Made by a program: the position numbers and the translations under genes | Assembly: GCF_028281565.1 (NCBI RefSeq) | Contig: NZ_JANQJQ010000041.1 | Location: 173,065-237,064 of the forward strand | DNA length: 64,000 bases | Source of the DNA: Seonamhaeicola sp. | Lineage (GTDB): Bacteria > Bacteroidota > Bacteroidia > Flavobacteriales > Flavobacteriaceae | Reading direction: 5' to 3' | Part shown: positions 34,131 to 43,243 of the stretch, piece by piece | Layout of the letters: every line of letters starts with the position of its first letter | Position numbering within the stretch: position 1 is the first letter of the stretch | The notes under the pieces: model-generated | Database searches by the model: none | Seen by the model: only the letters and a program-made list of their open reading frames with translations | What the model was told of the DNA's origin: nothing

Positions 34131-34988
34131 CTATACCGTGATCCTTTGATACGCTTTCCTGTATTTTGAAGGTGACATACCCAAATGTTTTTGAAACTGC
34201 CTGTGGAAAAAAGTCAGGTTATTGTATCCAGTTTTGTAACCTACCTCTGATACGGATAGATCCGTGTCAATAAGCATTTTACTGGCAATACTAACTTTAT
34301 ATTCGTTTAGAAAGGAAAAGAAAGACGTATTAAAGGTCTTCTTAAAAAACCTGCAAAAGGTATCGTTGCTCATGGAAACCTCATTGGCAATATCACTTAA
34401 TGTAATTTTATCCAGGTGGTTTTCTTTTAAGTAGGTGTATATAATATTGATACGTTCGCTTTCCTTTGAAGACAAGCTATTTGAAAAACTAGAGCCTGCC
34501 AATAATTCAAATTCATTAGTTAAAGCCAGTTTCTGTAAAACCTGCAAAAATAGGATCAACCGCTCAAAAGACCGGGCTTTTACCAATTGTAGCAAGTTTC
34601 GTTTAATTTCTCTGGCAAAGGGTTTGTTGAATTTAACCCCTCTTTGAGAACGAGTTAATAGCTTGTGAATATGTTGCACCTCCTCCTTGTCCAACCAATT
34701 AAGCAAGAGGTCTTCGTGCCATTGGATGATGATGCACTCAACATCCTCGGTCTGCTCACCGATGGTTTTCCAACAATGGGGCAGGTTGGCACCAACCATA
34801 ACCAGATCATCATTTTCAAAAGAATCCATGCTGTTGCCCACGTATCTGATTCCCGTACTTTTTATAATATACGTTAGCTCATATTCTTTATGAAAGTGCC
34901 AGGCCGCGGGAAACTCCTTATCTTCAAATAAGGTGACCCTAAAAGAACTGCCGGGAGAGTTTCTTATGTCATGATAGCGGGCTTTCAT
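34131..34988 (-). CDS. AraC-family regulator with N-terminal cupin
   Basis: A 285-aa regulator. Residues 1-110 form a cupin-like sensor (AAWHFHKEYELTYI) and 190-285 the double helix-turn-helix (ITLSDIANEVSMSNDTFCRF and YNNLTFFHRQFQKHLGMSP). Divergent from the sugar-acid operon with 177 bp between starts, so it probably activates that operon in response to a sugar such as L-fucose or L-galactose. Ligand inferred only from neighbours. Confidence 0.85.
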   Translation of the reverse strand: MKARYHDIRNSPGSSFRVTLFEDKEFPAAWHFHKEYELTYIIKSTGIRYVGNSMDSFENDDLVMVGANLPHCWKTIGEQTEDVECIIIQWHEDLLLNWLDKEEVQHIHKLLTRSQRGVKFNKPFAREIKRNLLQLVKARSFERLILFLQVLQKLALTNEFELLAGSSFSNSLSSKESERINIIYTYLKENHLDKITLSDIANEVSMSNDTFCRFFKKTFNTSFFSFLNEYKVSIASKMLIDTDLSVSEVGYKTGYNNLTFFHRQFQKHLGMSPSKYRKAYQRITV

Positions 34989-35165
34989 TTAAAAAGGTTT
35001 TTATAACAAAAGTATATGCTTTTGGAATTAATAAATCAACATTCTAGGATGAAATCCCAAAATAGTGTATAAAAATAGCGTTATTGTGGAAATATTGCAA
35101 TGAAATAATCAATAACTTTGTATTTATATATAAATGAATCATTCAAAATTAAAATTTGAAACCAT

Positions 35166-36254
35166 ATGTCTAAAGACATTACCATAAGGGATGCTAAAAT
35201 TTACAAGGCGGCAACCACATTGAAAAAACCTATATCTGATGCCACCCATACCTTAACCGAAATATCATTTCTGGTACTTAGAATTCAGTTGGAAAATGGT
35301 GTTATTGGAGAGTCTTATTTGTTGTCATTTCAGTACTCCCCAAATGCTGTTGTAGGCGCTTTAAAAGATGCCATACCACATATCATTGGACGTAAAGCCA
35401 ATGAGATGGGATTGGTATATGACAAATTAGACCATTTAGGAGAATACTTTGGAAACCAGGGTATTAATAGATGGGCGCAAGCTGCTGTAAATATTGCCAT
35501 GTGGGATGCCTGGGGAAAAACACTTAGTCAGCCTGTTCACGAAATTTTAGGTGTTTGTAAGGAAAAAGTATCTATTTACGGTAGTGGTGGATGGATTTCG
35601 TACACCATTGATGAACTTATTGAAGAAGTAACCGATTATGCCAATAGAGGGTTTAAAGCCATTAAGATAAAAGTCGGGTCACCAAAAGTTAGTACAGATG
35701 TAGAACGTTTAAGACTGGTGCGTGAAGCAGTTGGAGATAAAGTTGATATCATGATGGATGCCAACCAGGGTATGGATTTGCCTTCTGCAATGAAATTAGC
35801 CAGACAAGCGAAAGAATTGAATATCAATTGGTTTGAAGAACCCGTGAATCATCAGAACTTTCAGGCCTTTGAGATATTAAAAAATCAGGCGGGAATTTCA
35901 CTCGCCATGGGAGAGCGCGAATATGATACCTTGCCACTAAGAGAATTGGCTTCCAGAAATGCATTAGATATTTGGCAACCGGACATTTTAAGGATTGGTG
36001 GTGTTGAAAAGTGGCGTGAAAGTGCGGCCCTGGCACAAAGCTTTAATCTTCCGGTGTTACCACATTATTATAAAGATTATGATGTACCGTTATTATGTAC
36101 CATATCAAATGGTGTGGGTGCCGAATCTTTTGATTGGGTCGATCCTTTGATCGATAATCCAATGGTGATTCAGGACGGCTATGCAAAACCCCATAATTTA
36201 CCGGGTTGGGGATTCAATTTTATAGATGATGTTTTAACCGAAATTAAACTGTAA
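35166..36254 (+). CDS. Mandelate-racemase-type enolase-superfamily sugar-acid dehydratase/cycloisomerase
   Basis: A 362-aa enolase-superfamily enzyme. Lys167-x-Lys169 (IKIKVG), metal ligands Asp198, Glu224 and Glu250, and the His300-Asp273 dyad all align with mandelate racemase numbering shifted by 3, so it is catalytically complete. Such enzymes dehydrate aldonates (L-fuconate, galactonate) or isomerise 3,6-anhydro-L-galactonate to 2-keto-3-deoxygalactonate. Both activities suit a galactan locus; GH117 in the same region would supply anhydrogalactose, but the aldehyde dehydrogenase of that route is not in the window. First gene of the AraC-divergent operon; stop overlaps the next start by one base. 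Confidence 0.8.
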   Translation: MSKDITIRDAKIYKAATTLKKPISDATHTLTEISFLVLRIQLENGVIGESYLLSFQYSPNAVVGALKDAIPHIIGRKANEMGLVYDKLDHLGEYFGNQGINRWAQAAVNIAMWDAWGKTLSQPVHEILGVCKEKVSIYGSGGWISYTIDELIEEVTDYANRGFKAIKIKVGSPKVSTDVERLRLVREAVGDKVDIMMDANQGMDLPSAMKLARQAKELNINWFEEPVNHQNFQAFEILKNQAGISLAMGEREYDTLPLRELASRNALDIWQPDILRIGGVEKWRESAALAQSFNLPVLPHYYKDYDVPLLCTISNGVGAESFDWVDPLIDNPMVIQDGYAKPHNLPGWGFNFIDDVLTEIKL

Positions 36255-37015
36255 TGGCACTAGAAGTATTTTCTTTAGAAGGTAAAACGGCCCTGGTGAC
36301 AGGTGGCGGAACCGGTATAGGCTTAGGTATTGCTAAAGCTTTTATTGAAGCGGGAGCCAAAGTGGTGATAACCGGCAGAAGGGAAAGCATTCTGCAGGAT
36401 GCCGTAAAAGAGCTGGGAGGCCGGGCATTTTATAGAGTAAATGATATTACCGATAAAGCTTCTATTCCTGTCCTTGTTGAAGACATTGAAAATAATATTG
36501 GCGGTATTGATATTTTAGTGAACAATGCCGGAATTCATCATAAAGCCTGGGCTCAGGATACCACAGATGAAGATTTTGAGCGTGTGATCCAGACCAACTT
36601 AATAAGTGTATTTGCTTTAACAAGAGCTTGTGCCAAAAACATGATCGAACGTAAAAGTGGCTCCATTATTATGATTGGCTCCATGGCGGGACTATTCGGA
36701 ATAGATAGGGTTATAGCTTATAGTGCATCGAAAACGGCATTGACCGGATTGGTAAACAGCTTGACAACAGAATACGCCAAAGACAATGTACGCGTTAATG
36801 CCATTGCACCGGGATGGATTACTTCCAATATGTTCTTAAATGCAGTAAATAAAGACCAGGCACGAAAGCAACAAATAACAAATAGAATTGCTATGGACCA
36901 TTTTGGTACCACCGAAGATATCGGAAATGCGGCGGTATTTTTGAGTTCTGAGGGCGCTAAATATATAGCCGGTGTTATTTTACCGGTAGACGGAGGAGCC
37001 ACCGTTAATTTTTAA
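36254..37015 (+). CDS. SDR dehydrogenase of the sugar-acid operon
   Basis: A 253-aa SDR with TGGGTGIG, NNAG and YSASK motifs, of the gluconate-5-dehydrogenase-like group. Start codon shares its first A with the upstream stop, giving translational coupling to the dehydratase/cycloisomerase. In oxidative L-fucose routes an SDR oxidises 2-keto-3-deoxy-L-fuconate; it could do that, or oxidise the free sugar. Undecided. Confidence 0.72.
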   Translation: MALEVFSLEGKTALVTGGGTGIGLGIAKAFIEAGAKVVITGRRESILQDAVKELGGRAFYRVNDITDKASIPVLVEDIENNIGGIDILVNNAGIHHKAWAQDTTDEDFERVIQTNLISVFALTRACAKNMIERKSGSIIMIGSMAGLFGIDRVIAYSASKTALTGLVNSLTTEYAKDNVRVNAIAPGWITSNMFLNAVNKDQARKQQITNRIAMDHFGTTEDIGNAAVFLSSEGAKYIAGVILPVDGGATVNF

Positions 37016-37026
37016 AAATGTAATTT

Positions 37027-37962
37027 ATGCAACCAACGTATATAACGGGAGACTATACAAAAAGCCCTGCTTTTAATAACGAAACCAGACTGGTCTATGG
37101 AACCTCAGGATTAGGTGGTGTTTGGGGAAAAGTAGAACAAAGAGATTCTATAGATGCCTTATTATATGCTTTTGAAAATGGTATTTCTGCCCTAGATACA
37201 GCGCCTTCTTATGCTAATTCGGAATATTATGTAGGAATGGCTTTAAGAGAGTGGCAAGGTAAAAAGCCCTTTGTAAGTACCAAAATTGGCCGTTTAAAAG
37301 GAGACAATGCTTATGAGTTCAAACTGGATTACAATGCAGATGGGATGAAGCGAAGCCTGGGCAATAGTTTAGAGACCCTGGGCCTGGATAAAATAGATTT
37401 ACTGTTTTTACACGAACCGCAACTGGTGCCTCTTGAAAATATAGACGACATATTAAATACGTTACAGGGTTTTAAGTCTGAAGGATTAGTAAGCTCACTT
37501 GGAGTAGGAGGAAACCCCTCAGCAGAGTTTATGCCATTTGTAACCAGGGAAAACTTTGATGTGGTATCGGGGTTTTTACATATGGATGCCTGTAATTTGT
37601 CAGCATTTGATGGAGAAATTCAAACCTATCAAAAAGAAGATATAGCCTATTACGCCGCTTCTGCACTGCATTTTTCGTTATTAGGGAATCGCTTTGAAAA
37701 ATACAAGGAAGAAGGCGTTGATGGCGAGTGGATAACGCAACTGGATTTAGAGAATGCCATTAGAGTAAAAGCAGTGGCAGATAAATATGACATGCCTTTG
37801 GCAACCTTATCCCAACGTTATTTGTTTTCAATTAAAGAAGCAGATCGGGTAGTGATGGGAGCTAGAACGCCAGCACAAATTAAAGCAACCATTGACGACT
37901 GGAACGCAGGGAAGTTGTCCGAAGACCTGTTTAATGAAGTTACAGCTTGTATTCTAACCTAG
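37027..37962 (+). CDS. Aldo/keto reductase, probable L-fucose/L-galactose 1-dehydrogenase
   Basis: A 311-aa AKR with the full tetrad Asp57, Tyr62, Lys86 and His129, and the opening YGTSGLGGVWG shared by D-threo-aldose 1-dehydrogenases and L-galactose dehydrogenases. It would oxidise the anomeric carbon of L-galactose or L-fucose to the lactone with NAD(P). The mutarotase and FucP genes downstream support this. No lactonase gene is visible, so the lactone may open spontaneously. Confidence 0.8.
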   Translation: MQPTYITGDYTKSPAFNNETRLVYGTSGLGGVWGKVEQRDSIDALLYAFENGISALDTAPSYANSEYYVGMALREWQGKKPFVSTKIGRLKGDNAYEFKLDYNADGMKRSLGNSLETLGLDKIDLLFLHEPQLVPLENIDDILNTLQGFKSEGLVSSLGVGGNPSAEFMPFVTRENFDVVSGFLHMDACNLSAFDGEIQTYQKEDIAYYAASALHFSLLGNRFEKYKEEGVDGEWITQLDLENAIRVKAVADKYDMPLATLSQRYLFSIKEADRVVMGARTPAQIKATIDDWNAGKLSEDLFNEVTACILT

Positions 37963-38004
37963 ATAAGATTACATCTGACCGATAAAAAACAATGAAACAA
38001 ACAG

Positions 38005-39021
38005 ATGAATGTAATTAGACTAAAAGAACCGGGAGTTTGGGAACAGTTGGGTGTTGAAAGACCGGGAGAGGTCCTATCATCCGGAAATGCTCTCTTAAAA
38101 GTGAAAAAAATTGGGGTTTGTGGTACCGATTTGCACGCTTTTAAAGGGCAACAACCGTTTTTTAGTTACCCGCGCATTTTAGGGCATGAATTAGCTGTTG
38201 AAGTTGTGGCCGTAGCTGATGATGTCACCAATGTATCTGTCGGAGATAAATGCTCAGTGGAACCTTATTATAATGATATCATCGGACAAGCCGTACGAAG
38301 AGGTAAAACCAATTGCGGAGAGCATTTGCAGGTGTTAGGCGTACATGTAGATGGTGGCATGCAGGAGTATTTCGTGTATCCCGCTAAGTTTTTGCATGCT
38401 ACTAATGCGTTGTCTGATGACCAGCTGGCCATGATTGAACCTTTAGCCATCGGATGTCATGCAGTGGATAGAGCTGATATTAAAGAAGATGATATTGTGT
38501 TGGTTATAGGCGTAGGGCCTATTGGCTTAGGAACCATTCAGTTCGCCCGGTTAAAAAGTGCAAAGGTCATTGCCATGGATATTGATGATGCTAAATTGAA
38601 ACAGTGTCAGGAAATTACCAAAGTAAAACATACCATTAATGCCCTGGGCAATGTGGAAGCGGAACTAACCACACTTTTAAATGGAGATTTACCAACAGTG
38701 ATTTTAGACGCCACGGGGAATCCAACCTCCATGATGAATACCTTTAAGTATGCAGCAGCGGGAGGAACCATTGTGTTTATAGGACTTTTTATGGGGGATA
38801 TCGTTTTTCACGACCCGTCTTTTCATAAGAAGGAATTAACGCTTAAAGCCAGTAGAGCAGCTATGGGCGAAGATTTCGGAAGAATTATCAGGCTAATAGA
38901 AGCCGGTAAAATTGACGCTACCTCATTTATTACCCATCGTATGCATTTTGATGATGTGCCTACAGAATTTGAAAAGCTCTACAATCAAAAAGACTTAATA
39001 AAAGCCATTATAGAATTATAA
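38005..39021 (+). CDS. Zinc-type sugar-acid dehydrogenase resembling L-galactonate 5-dehydrogenase (LgoD)
   Basis: A 338-aa medium-chain dehydrogenase. Catalytic zinc ligands Cys39, His61, Glu62 and Glu145 are intact, and IGVGPIGLG binds NAD. Stretches such as QQPFFSYPRILGHE, LGVHVDGG and FHKKELTLKASR closely recall E. coli LgoD (YjjN), which oxidises L-galactonate to D-tagaturonate. The structural-zinc loop is degenerate: of the four cysteines expected near residues 90-104 only Cys104 remains. It follows the AKR that would make galactonolactone, so an L-galactose oxidation route is plausible. Confidence 0.78.
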   Translation: MNVIRLKEPGVWEQLGVERPGEVLSSGNALLKVKKIGVCGTDLHAFKGQQPFFSYPRILGHELAVEVVAVADDVTNVSVGDKCSVEPYYNDIIGQAVRRGKTNCGEHLQVLGVHVDGGMQEYFVYPAKFLHATNALSDDQLAMIEPLAIGCHAVDRADIKEDDIVLVIGVGPIGLGTIQFARLKSAKVIAMDIDDAKLKQCQEITKVKHTINALGNVEAELTTLLNGDLPTVILDATGNPTSMMNTFKYAAAGGTIVFIGLFMGDIVFHDPSFHKKELTLKASRAAMGEDFGRIIRLIEAGKIDATSFITHRMHFDDVPTEFEKLYNQKDLIKAIIEL

Positions 39022-39064
39022 ACCAACTAAAATTTGAATATCCGTAAAACAACATGAATATTAA

Positions 39065-39185
39065 ACTTTGTCACACTGAGCGCAGTCGAAGTGCATTTTA
39101 GAGTCTTTTTTTAAACTAGATTCATATTTAAAGATGCTGAAGTACTGAAATAAATTCAGCACAGACAAGTTCAGCATGACAAAGT
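39065..39185. repeat. 121-bp inverted-repeat element related to the MITE at 5507
   Basis: ACTTTGTCA at one end and TGACAAAGT at the other are exact complements, and the arms extend to 17 bp with mismatches (ACTTTGTCACACTGAGC against GTTCAGCATGACAAAGT). It shares CACACTGAGCGCAGTCGAAG with the 5507 element. Non-coding; lies between the zinc dehydrogenase and FucP genes. Confidence 0.65.
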
Positions 39186-39227
39186 CAAGGTGTTTGTACG
39201 GACATTCAACGACTAAAATAAGATTAA

Positions 39228-40487
39228 ATGGAAGAAAAAAGGGTAAATTATTCGCAGTTTCTGGTGCCACTGATTATAGTGATGGCCTTGATGTTTTTTT
39301 GGAATTTAAGCAGAAACATCAATGATGTTTTGATTCCCTATCTCAAAAGAGCCTGTCAGTTAACCGATTTTCAATCGTCCTTAGTGCAATCCGCTTTTTT
39401 TGGAGCTTATTTTGTGATTGCATTACCTGCCGGTTGGTACATTCAGAAAAAGGGCTACCGTAAAGGCATCATCACAGGGCTATTGATTTCATCAATTGGC
39501 GCCTTTTTATTCTTTCCCGCGGCAGAAACACGAGTATATTCACTTTTCTTGATGGCATTATTTGTAATGGCGGCTGGATTCGCCATTTTAGAAGTAACGG
39601 CCTCACCTTATATCACAAAGTTGGGTGACCCTAAGGGGGCTTCAAGTCGTTTGAGTTTGGCAGCTGCTATTGGTTCATTGGGAGCTACCATCGCACCTTC
39701 GTTGGCAGCACTATTGTTGTTACATGAAGAAGATGTGGCACAATCTACTATTGATGCCTTTACCCCAAGTCAGTTAGAAGCATTTTTGTCCAGTGAAGCG
39801 GAATTAGTCAAACCTCCTTATTTAATACTTGGAGCCATATTACTTATAATTGCTGTCATAGTGGTTTTTACAAAATTACCTAGCATTAAAGATGAAGAAG
39901 GCGGTGATAAAAAGCCACTAATAGATATCTTAAAGTTTAAGCATACCCTTTATGGTGTTGGTGCAGAGTTCTTTTATGTGGGGGCTGAAGTAGGTATTGT
40001 CAGTTTCATTATCAGATATGCCAAATGGTTTAACCTTCCGGAGCTTACGGAGCAAAGAGCAGCTCAATATATAACGGCCTTTATGGCATTGGTACTTATA
40101 GGAAGGTTATTAGGTGTTTATATCTTAAAACGATTCAAACCTCAAAATGTATTAGCTTTTTGTAGTATTAGTGCTTTCATTATGGTGTTTTTAGCCATCG
40201 TAACCAATGGGTATTTCTCATTAACATGTCTGTCTGTAGTCGGATTTTTCACTTCGATTATTTATCCGATTATATTCAGTTTAAGTATGAAAGATCTGAA
40301 GGAATATACCAAAACAGGGTCTTCGGTATTTTTATTAGGAATTGTTGGTGGGGCCATCGTACCGCCCTTAATGGGGTATATCTCAGATACGGTTGGAATT
40401 AAATATTCATTTATTATTCCACTAATTTGTTATATATACCTATTGTTCTTTGCAGTAAAAGGTTATGTGGTTAAAATAAAAGCTTAG
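39228..40487 (+). CDS. fucP: L-fucose:H+ symporter family permease (FucP-like)
   Basis: A 419-aa 12-TM MFS transporter of the FucP group. The proton- and substrate-linked acidic residues are kept: Asp33 in INDVLIPY and Glu122 in FAILEVTASPY. FucP also carries L-galactose and D-arabinose, so it fits either L-sugar. Followed 5 bp later by the mutarotase. Confidence 0.85.
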   Translation: MEEKRVNYSQFLVPLIIVMALMFFWNLSRNINDVLIPYLKRACQLTDFQSSLVQSAFFGAYFVIALPAGWYIQKKGYRKGIITGLLISSIGAFLFFPAAETRVYSLFLMALFVMAAGFAILEVTASPYITKLGDPKGASSRLSLAAAIGSLGATIAPSLAALLLLHEEDVAQSTIDAFTPSQLEAFLSSEAELVKPPYLILGAILLIIAVIVVFTKLPSIKDEEGGDKKPLIDILKFKHTLYGVGAEFFYVGAEVGIVSFIIRYAKWFNLPELTEQRAAQYITAFMALVLIGRLLGVYILKRFKPQNVLAFCSISAFIMVFLAIVTNGYFSLTCLSVVGFFTSIIYPIIFSLSMKDLKEYTKTGSSVFLLGIVGGAIVPPLMGYISDTVGIKYSFIIPLICYIYLLFFAVKGYVVKIKA

Positions 40488-40492
40488 TTAAA

Positions 40493-41155
40493 ATGAGTGC
40501 CGGCCAATTTCGAAGATTTACATATCTGGTTACTTCAGGAAATCAAGTTATTCCGGGAATAATTGGGCGGATAAAATCTGAAGGCATTCAAAAGCAGTTA
40601 AAAGAAACCGGAATCTTCACATTTGAAATCTATCAAAAAGAAGATACACATTTCTTATTGATTGACGCAGAAAAGCACATGAATAGTGCTATTTTAAATA
40701 GTACGTTATTAAGTGTTTCTATTGATTTTAAAGCGTTTCATTTTGAATCAACCCCATTAGACCGCATCTACAAACTAGAGCAAAAAGTAGTTTATGCTCC
40801 AACCGATGGACAACTCAAAACATCCGTCGCCCCTTATAAACGCTTTGTTTGGACACTGTTACTGGAACCGGACCTCATTGAAGAATACAAAAGCGTGCAT
40901 GCTATGGGGATGGCATGGCCGGAGATAACCGCTAATATGAAATCTGTTGGCGTTAAGGATATGGAGATTTATATTCATAAGGATCAAGTAGTTTTAATTA
41001 TGGATACCGAACCGGATTTCGATTTGGATGAAGTAGGTCCCAAATGGCAAAAGTTACCAAGGGAAGAAGAATGGCAGGCATACGTGGCCAAATTCCAAAG
41101 AACAGACCCCGAAAGTTCCATTCAGGAAAAATGGCAGGATATGAGACCACTATAA
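40493..41155 (+). CDS. Tandem-domain L-rhamnose/L-fucose mutarotase-like protein
   Basis: A 220-aa protein where RhaM-type mutarotases have about 104. The C-terminal half (about 115-215) is a recognisable mutarotase with the catalytic-type His136 in SVHAMGMAWPEI. The N-terminal half (about 5-100) shows the same strand and helix pattern (RFTYLV..., FEIYQKEDTHFLLID) but lacks that histidine, so it is likely an inactive duplicate that replaces the partner of the usual homodimer. Placed between FucP and a GH29, it should speed anomer exchange of the released L-sugar before oxidation. Confidence 0.72.
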   Translation: MSAGQFRRFTYLVTSGNQVIPGIIGRIKSEGIQKQLKETGIFTFEIYQKEDTHFLLIDAEKHMNSAILNSTLLSVSIDFKAFHFESTPLDRIYKLEQKVVYAPTDGQLKTSVAPYKRFVWTLLLEPDLIEEYKSVHAMGMAWPEITANMKSVGVKDMEIYIHKDQVVLIMDTEPDFDLDEVGPKWQKLPREEEWQAYVAKFQRTDPESSIQEKWQDMRPL

Positions 41156-41186
41156 AAACAACAACTAAAACTAAACTTAAAACCAA

Positions 41187-42701
41187 ATGAACAGTAAATT
41201 ATTTGTTGCTATACTTGGAGTTTTGACTTTTACTTCATGCAACACTAAGGAATCAAAAGAAGTCAATACCACTGCAGAAAAGCTTGTAAAACACTTTGAA
41301 CCAACCTGGGAGTCTCTACAGCAATATGAGTGTCCTGAATGGTTCCGAGATGCAAAATTTGGTATTTACACGCATTGGGGCGTTTATTCTGTTCCTGAGA
41401 CAGCATCGGATTGGTATGGAACACACATGTATAACAAAAGCCATCCAAATTATAAGTTTCATCAGGAAACTTATGGGGATCAAAAAGAATTTGGATATAA
41501 AGACCTGGTGCCTCTTTTTACAGCACCTAAATTTAATGCGGATGAATGGGCAGATCTATTTGTAGAATCAGGAGCAAAATTTGCAGGCCCTGCCGGAGAA
41601 CATGCCGATGGTTTTTCCATGTGGGATTCAGAGGTGAATCCATGGAATTCGGCTGATATGGGACCTAAGCGAGACATTACGGCCGAATTGGAAAAAGCCA
41701 TTCGCAAACGCGGGCTAAAGTATGTTGTAAGTTTACATCATTCATGGTTATGGGGATGGTTCCCTACCTGGGATGAAAATACTGATTGTTATGATCCCGC
41801 CAATACTTCATTATATGGAGAAAGAGTACCGGAAACGGCATGGAGAATGAAAGATGCCAAAGGCTATTACAAAGTCCACCCGATGCCAAGTGCTGAGTTT
41901 GAACGCGTTTGGCTTGAAAAAGTAAAAGAAGTGGTGGATGGGTATTCGCCTGATTTACTTTGGTTCGATAATCGTATACAAATACTATCGGAAGATGTTC
42001 GTAAGCAAATGATGGCTTATGCATATAATGAGGCTGCAAAAAAAGAACAAGAATTTGTGTTAACTTTTAAACGTCCCGATTTTCCTTTGGGAACAGGAAC
42101 CGTAGATTTGGAGCGTAACAGAATGCCGAAGATTTATCCGGATCCATGGCTAACAGATAACTCAATTTCCAAACAAAAATGGATTTGGCACAAAGATTTA
42201 AAGTGCTACCCAACCAATAACCTGATTGACGATTTGGTGGACATTGTGAGTAAAAACGGAAACCTGTTGCTAAATGTTGCTCCACATCCTGACGGGACGA
42301 TTCCTGAGGAACAGAAACAACGTTTAAGAGAAATGGGTAAATGGTTAAAACTTAATGGAGAAGCCATTTACGAGAGTCGTCCCTGGTTAATCTATGGAGA
42401 AGGTCCAACCGAAACCAAAACGGGCCATTTAGCAGATATGCAATTTGATGGTTTTGGTGATGAAGACATACGCTTTACAACCCGTGACGGACAATTGTAT
42501 ACTATAGCTTTAGGATGGCCGGAACCCGGAGTGCTGCCCGTAAAATCATTGGGCTCCAGCAATTATAACGGTACCGTTAAAAGTATAGAATTAATTGGAC
42601 ATGAGGGTAAAATTGAATTTAATCAAACAATCGAAGCACTTGAGATTACATTACCAGACACCAAACCATGCGAACACGCATTTGTATTTAAAATAAACTA
42701 A
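41187..42701 (+). CDS. GH29 alpha-L-fucosidase/alpha-L-galactosidase, lipoprotein (second copy)
   Basis: 504 aa, lipobox Cys18 in [31 protein letters not shown] and the nucleophile Asp261 in LLWFDNRI are present. The segment [14 protein letters not shown] differs from the first GH29, suggesting another substrate loop. It is 31 bp after the mutarotase gene, so enzyme, mutarotase and permease are probably co-transcribed. Confidence 0.88.
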   Translation: MNSKLFVAILGVLTFTSCNTKESKEVNTTAEKLVKHFEPTWESLQQYECPEWFRDAKFGIYTHWGVYSVPETASDWYGTHMYNKSHPNYKFHQETYGDQKEFGYKDLVPLFTAPKFNADEWADLFVESGAKFAGPAGEHADGFSMWDSEVNPWNSADMGPKRDITAELEKAIRKRGLKYVVSLHHSWLWGWFPTWDENTDCYDPANTSLYGERVPETAWRMKDAKGYYKVHPMPSAEFERVWLEKVKEVVDGYSPDLLWFDNRIQILSEDVRKQMMAYAYNEAAKKEQEFVLTFKRPDFPLGTGTVDLERNRMPKIYPDPWLTDNSISKQKWIWHKDLKCYPTNNLIDDLVDIVSKNGNLLLNVAPHPDGTIPEEQKQRLREMGKWLKLNGEAIYESRPWLIYGEGPTETKTGHLADMQFDGFGDEDIRFTTRDGQLYTIALGWPEPGVLPVKSLGSSNYNGTVKSIELIGHEGKIEFNQTIEALEITLPDTKPCEHAFVFKIN

Positions 42702-42713
42702 AACATTAGAGAC

Positions 42714-43220
42714 ATGCCAGAGAATACACCACTAGAACAGCATAAAGACATCCCGTTATACAATACTGAAACCTGGATGTATGAAGATTTTCAAATAGGT
42801 CAGAAAGACCGGTCTATAAGCAGAACCATTTCCGAAGGCGAAGCTATGATGTTTAACGGATTGGTTTTAGATATGCATCCTTATGTAGGCGACCAGGTTT
42901 TTGCGGAGGAAGAAGGCCTTTTTGGAAAACGGTTGGTGGCTGGAGCCATGGTTTTCAGCCTTGGTTTGGGCTTAATGGCCAACAACAATGTAAATACGTT
43001 TAGTTATGGCTATGACAAGCTTCGCTTCATTAAACCGGTGTTTATCGGGGATACTATTTACACGGTGAGAACACACCTCAATAAAATGCCCAAATATGAT
43101 GAAATGGGGTTAATAACAGTGAGTTATGAGGTGTATAAACAACCGGGAGAACTGGTATTGTATTGTGAGCATTTGCAAACGGTAAAATATCGAAATCCTG
43201 ATAATTTTAATAATAAATAA
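42714..43220 (+). CDS. MaoC-like hot-dog-fold protein
   Basis: A 168-aa protein of the MaoC dehydratase fold. [10 protein letters not shown] corresponds to the hydratase-2 region with its Asp and His, and [19 protein letters not shown] to the conserved glycine helix. Known members hydrate enoyl-CoA thioesters. No signal peptide, so cytoplasmic. It lies 12 bp after one GH29 and 23 bp before another, a place where no CoA chemistry is expected. Function here unknown. Confidence 0.75.
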   Translation: MPENTPLEQHKDIPLYNTETWMYEDFQIGQKDRSISRTISEGEAMMFNGLVLDMHPYVGDQVFAEEEGLFGKRLVAGAMVFSLGLGLMANNNVNTFSYGYDKLRFIKPVFIGDTIYTVRTHLNKMPKYDEMGLITVSYEVYKQPGELVLYCEHLQTVKYRNPDNFNNK

Positions 43221-43243
43221 ATAATTTATTAAAATATTTACAA

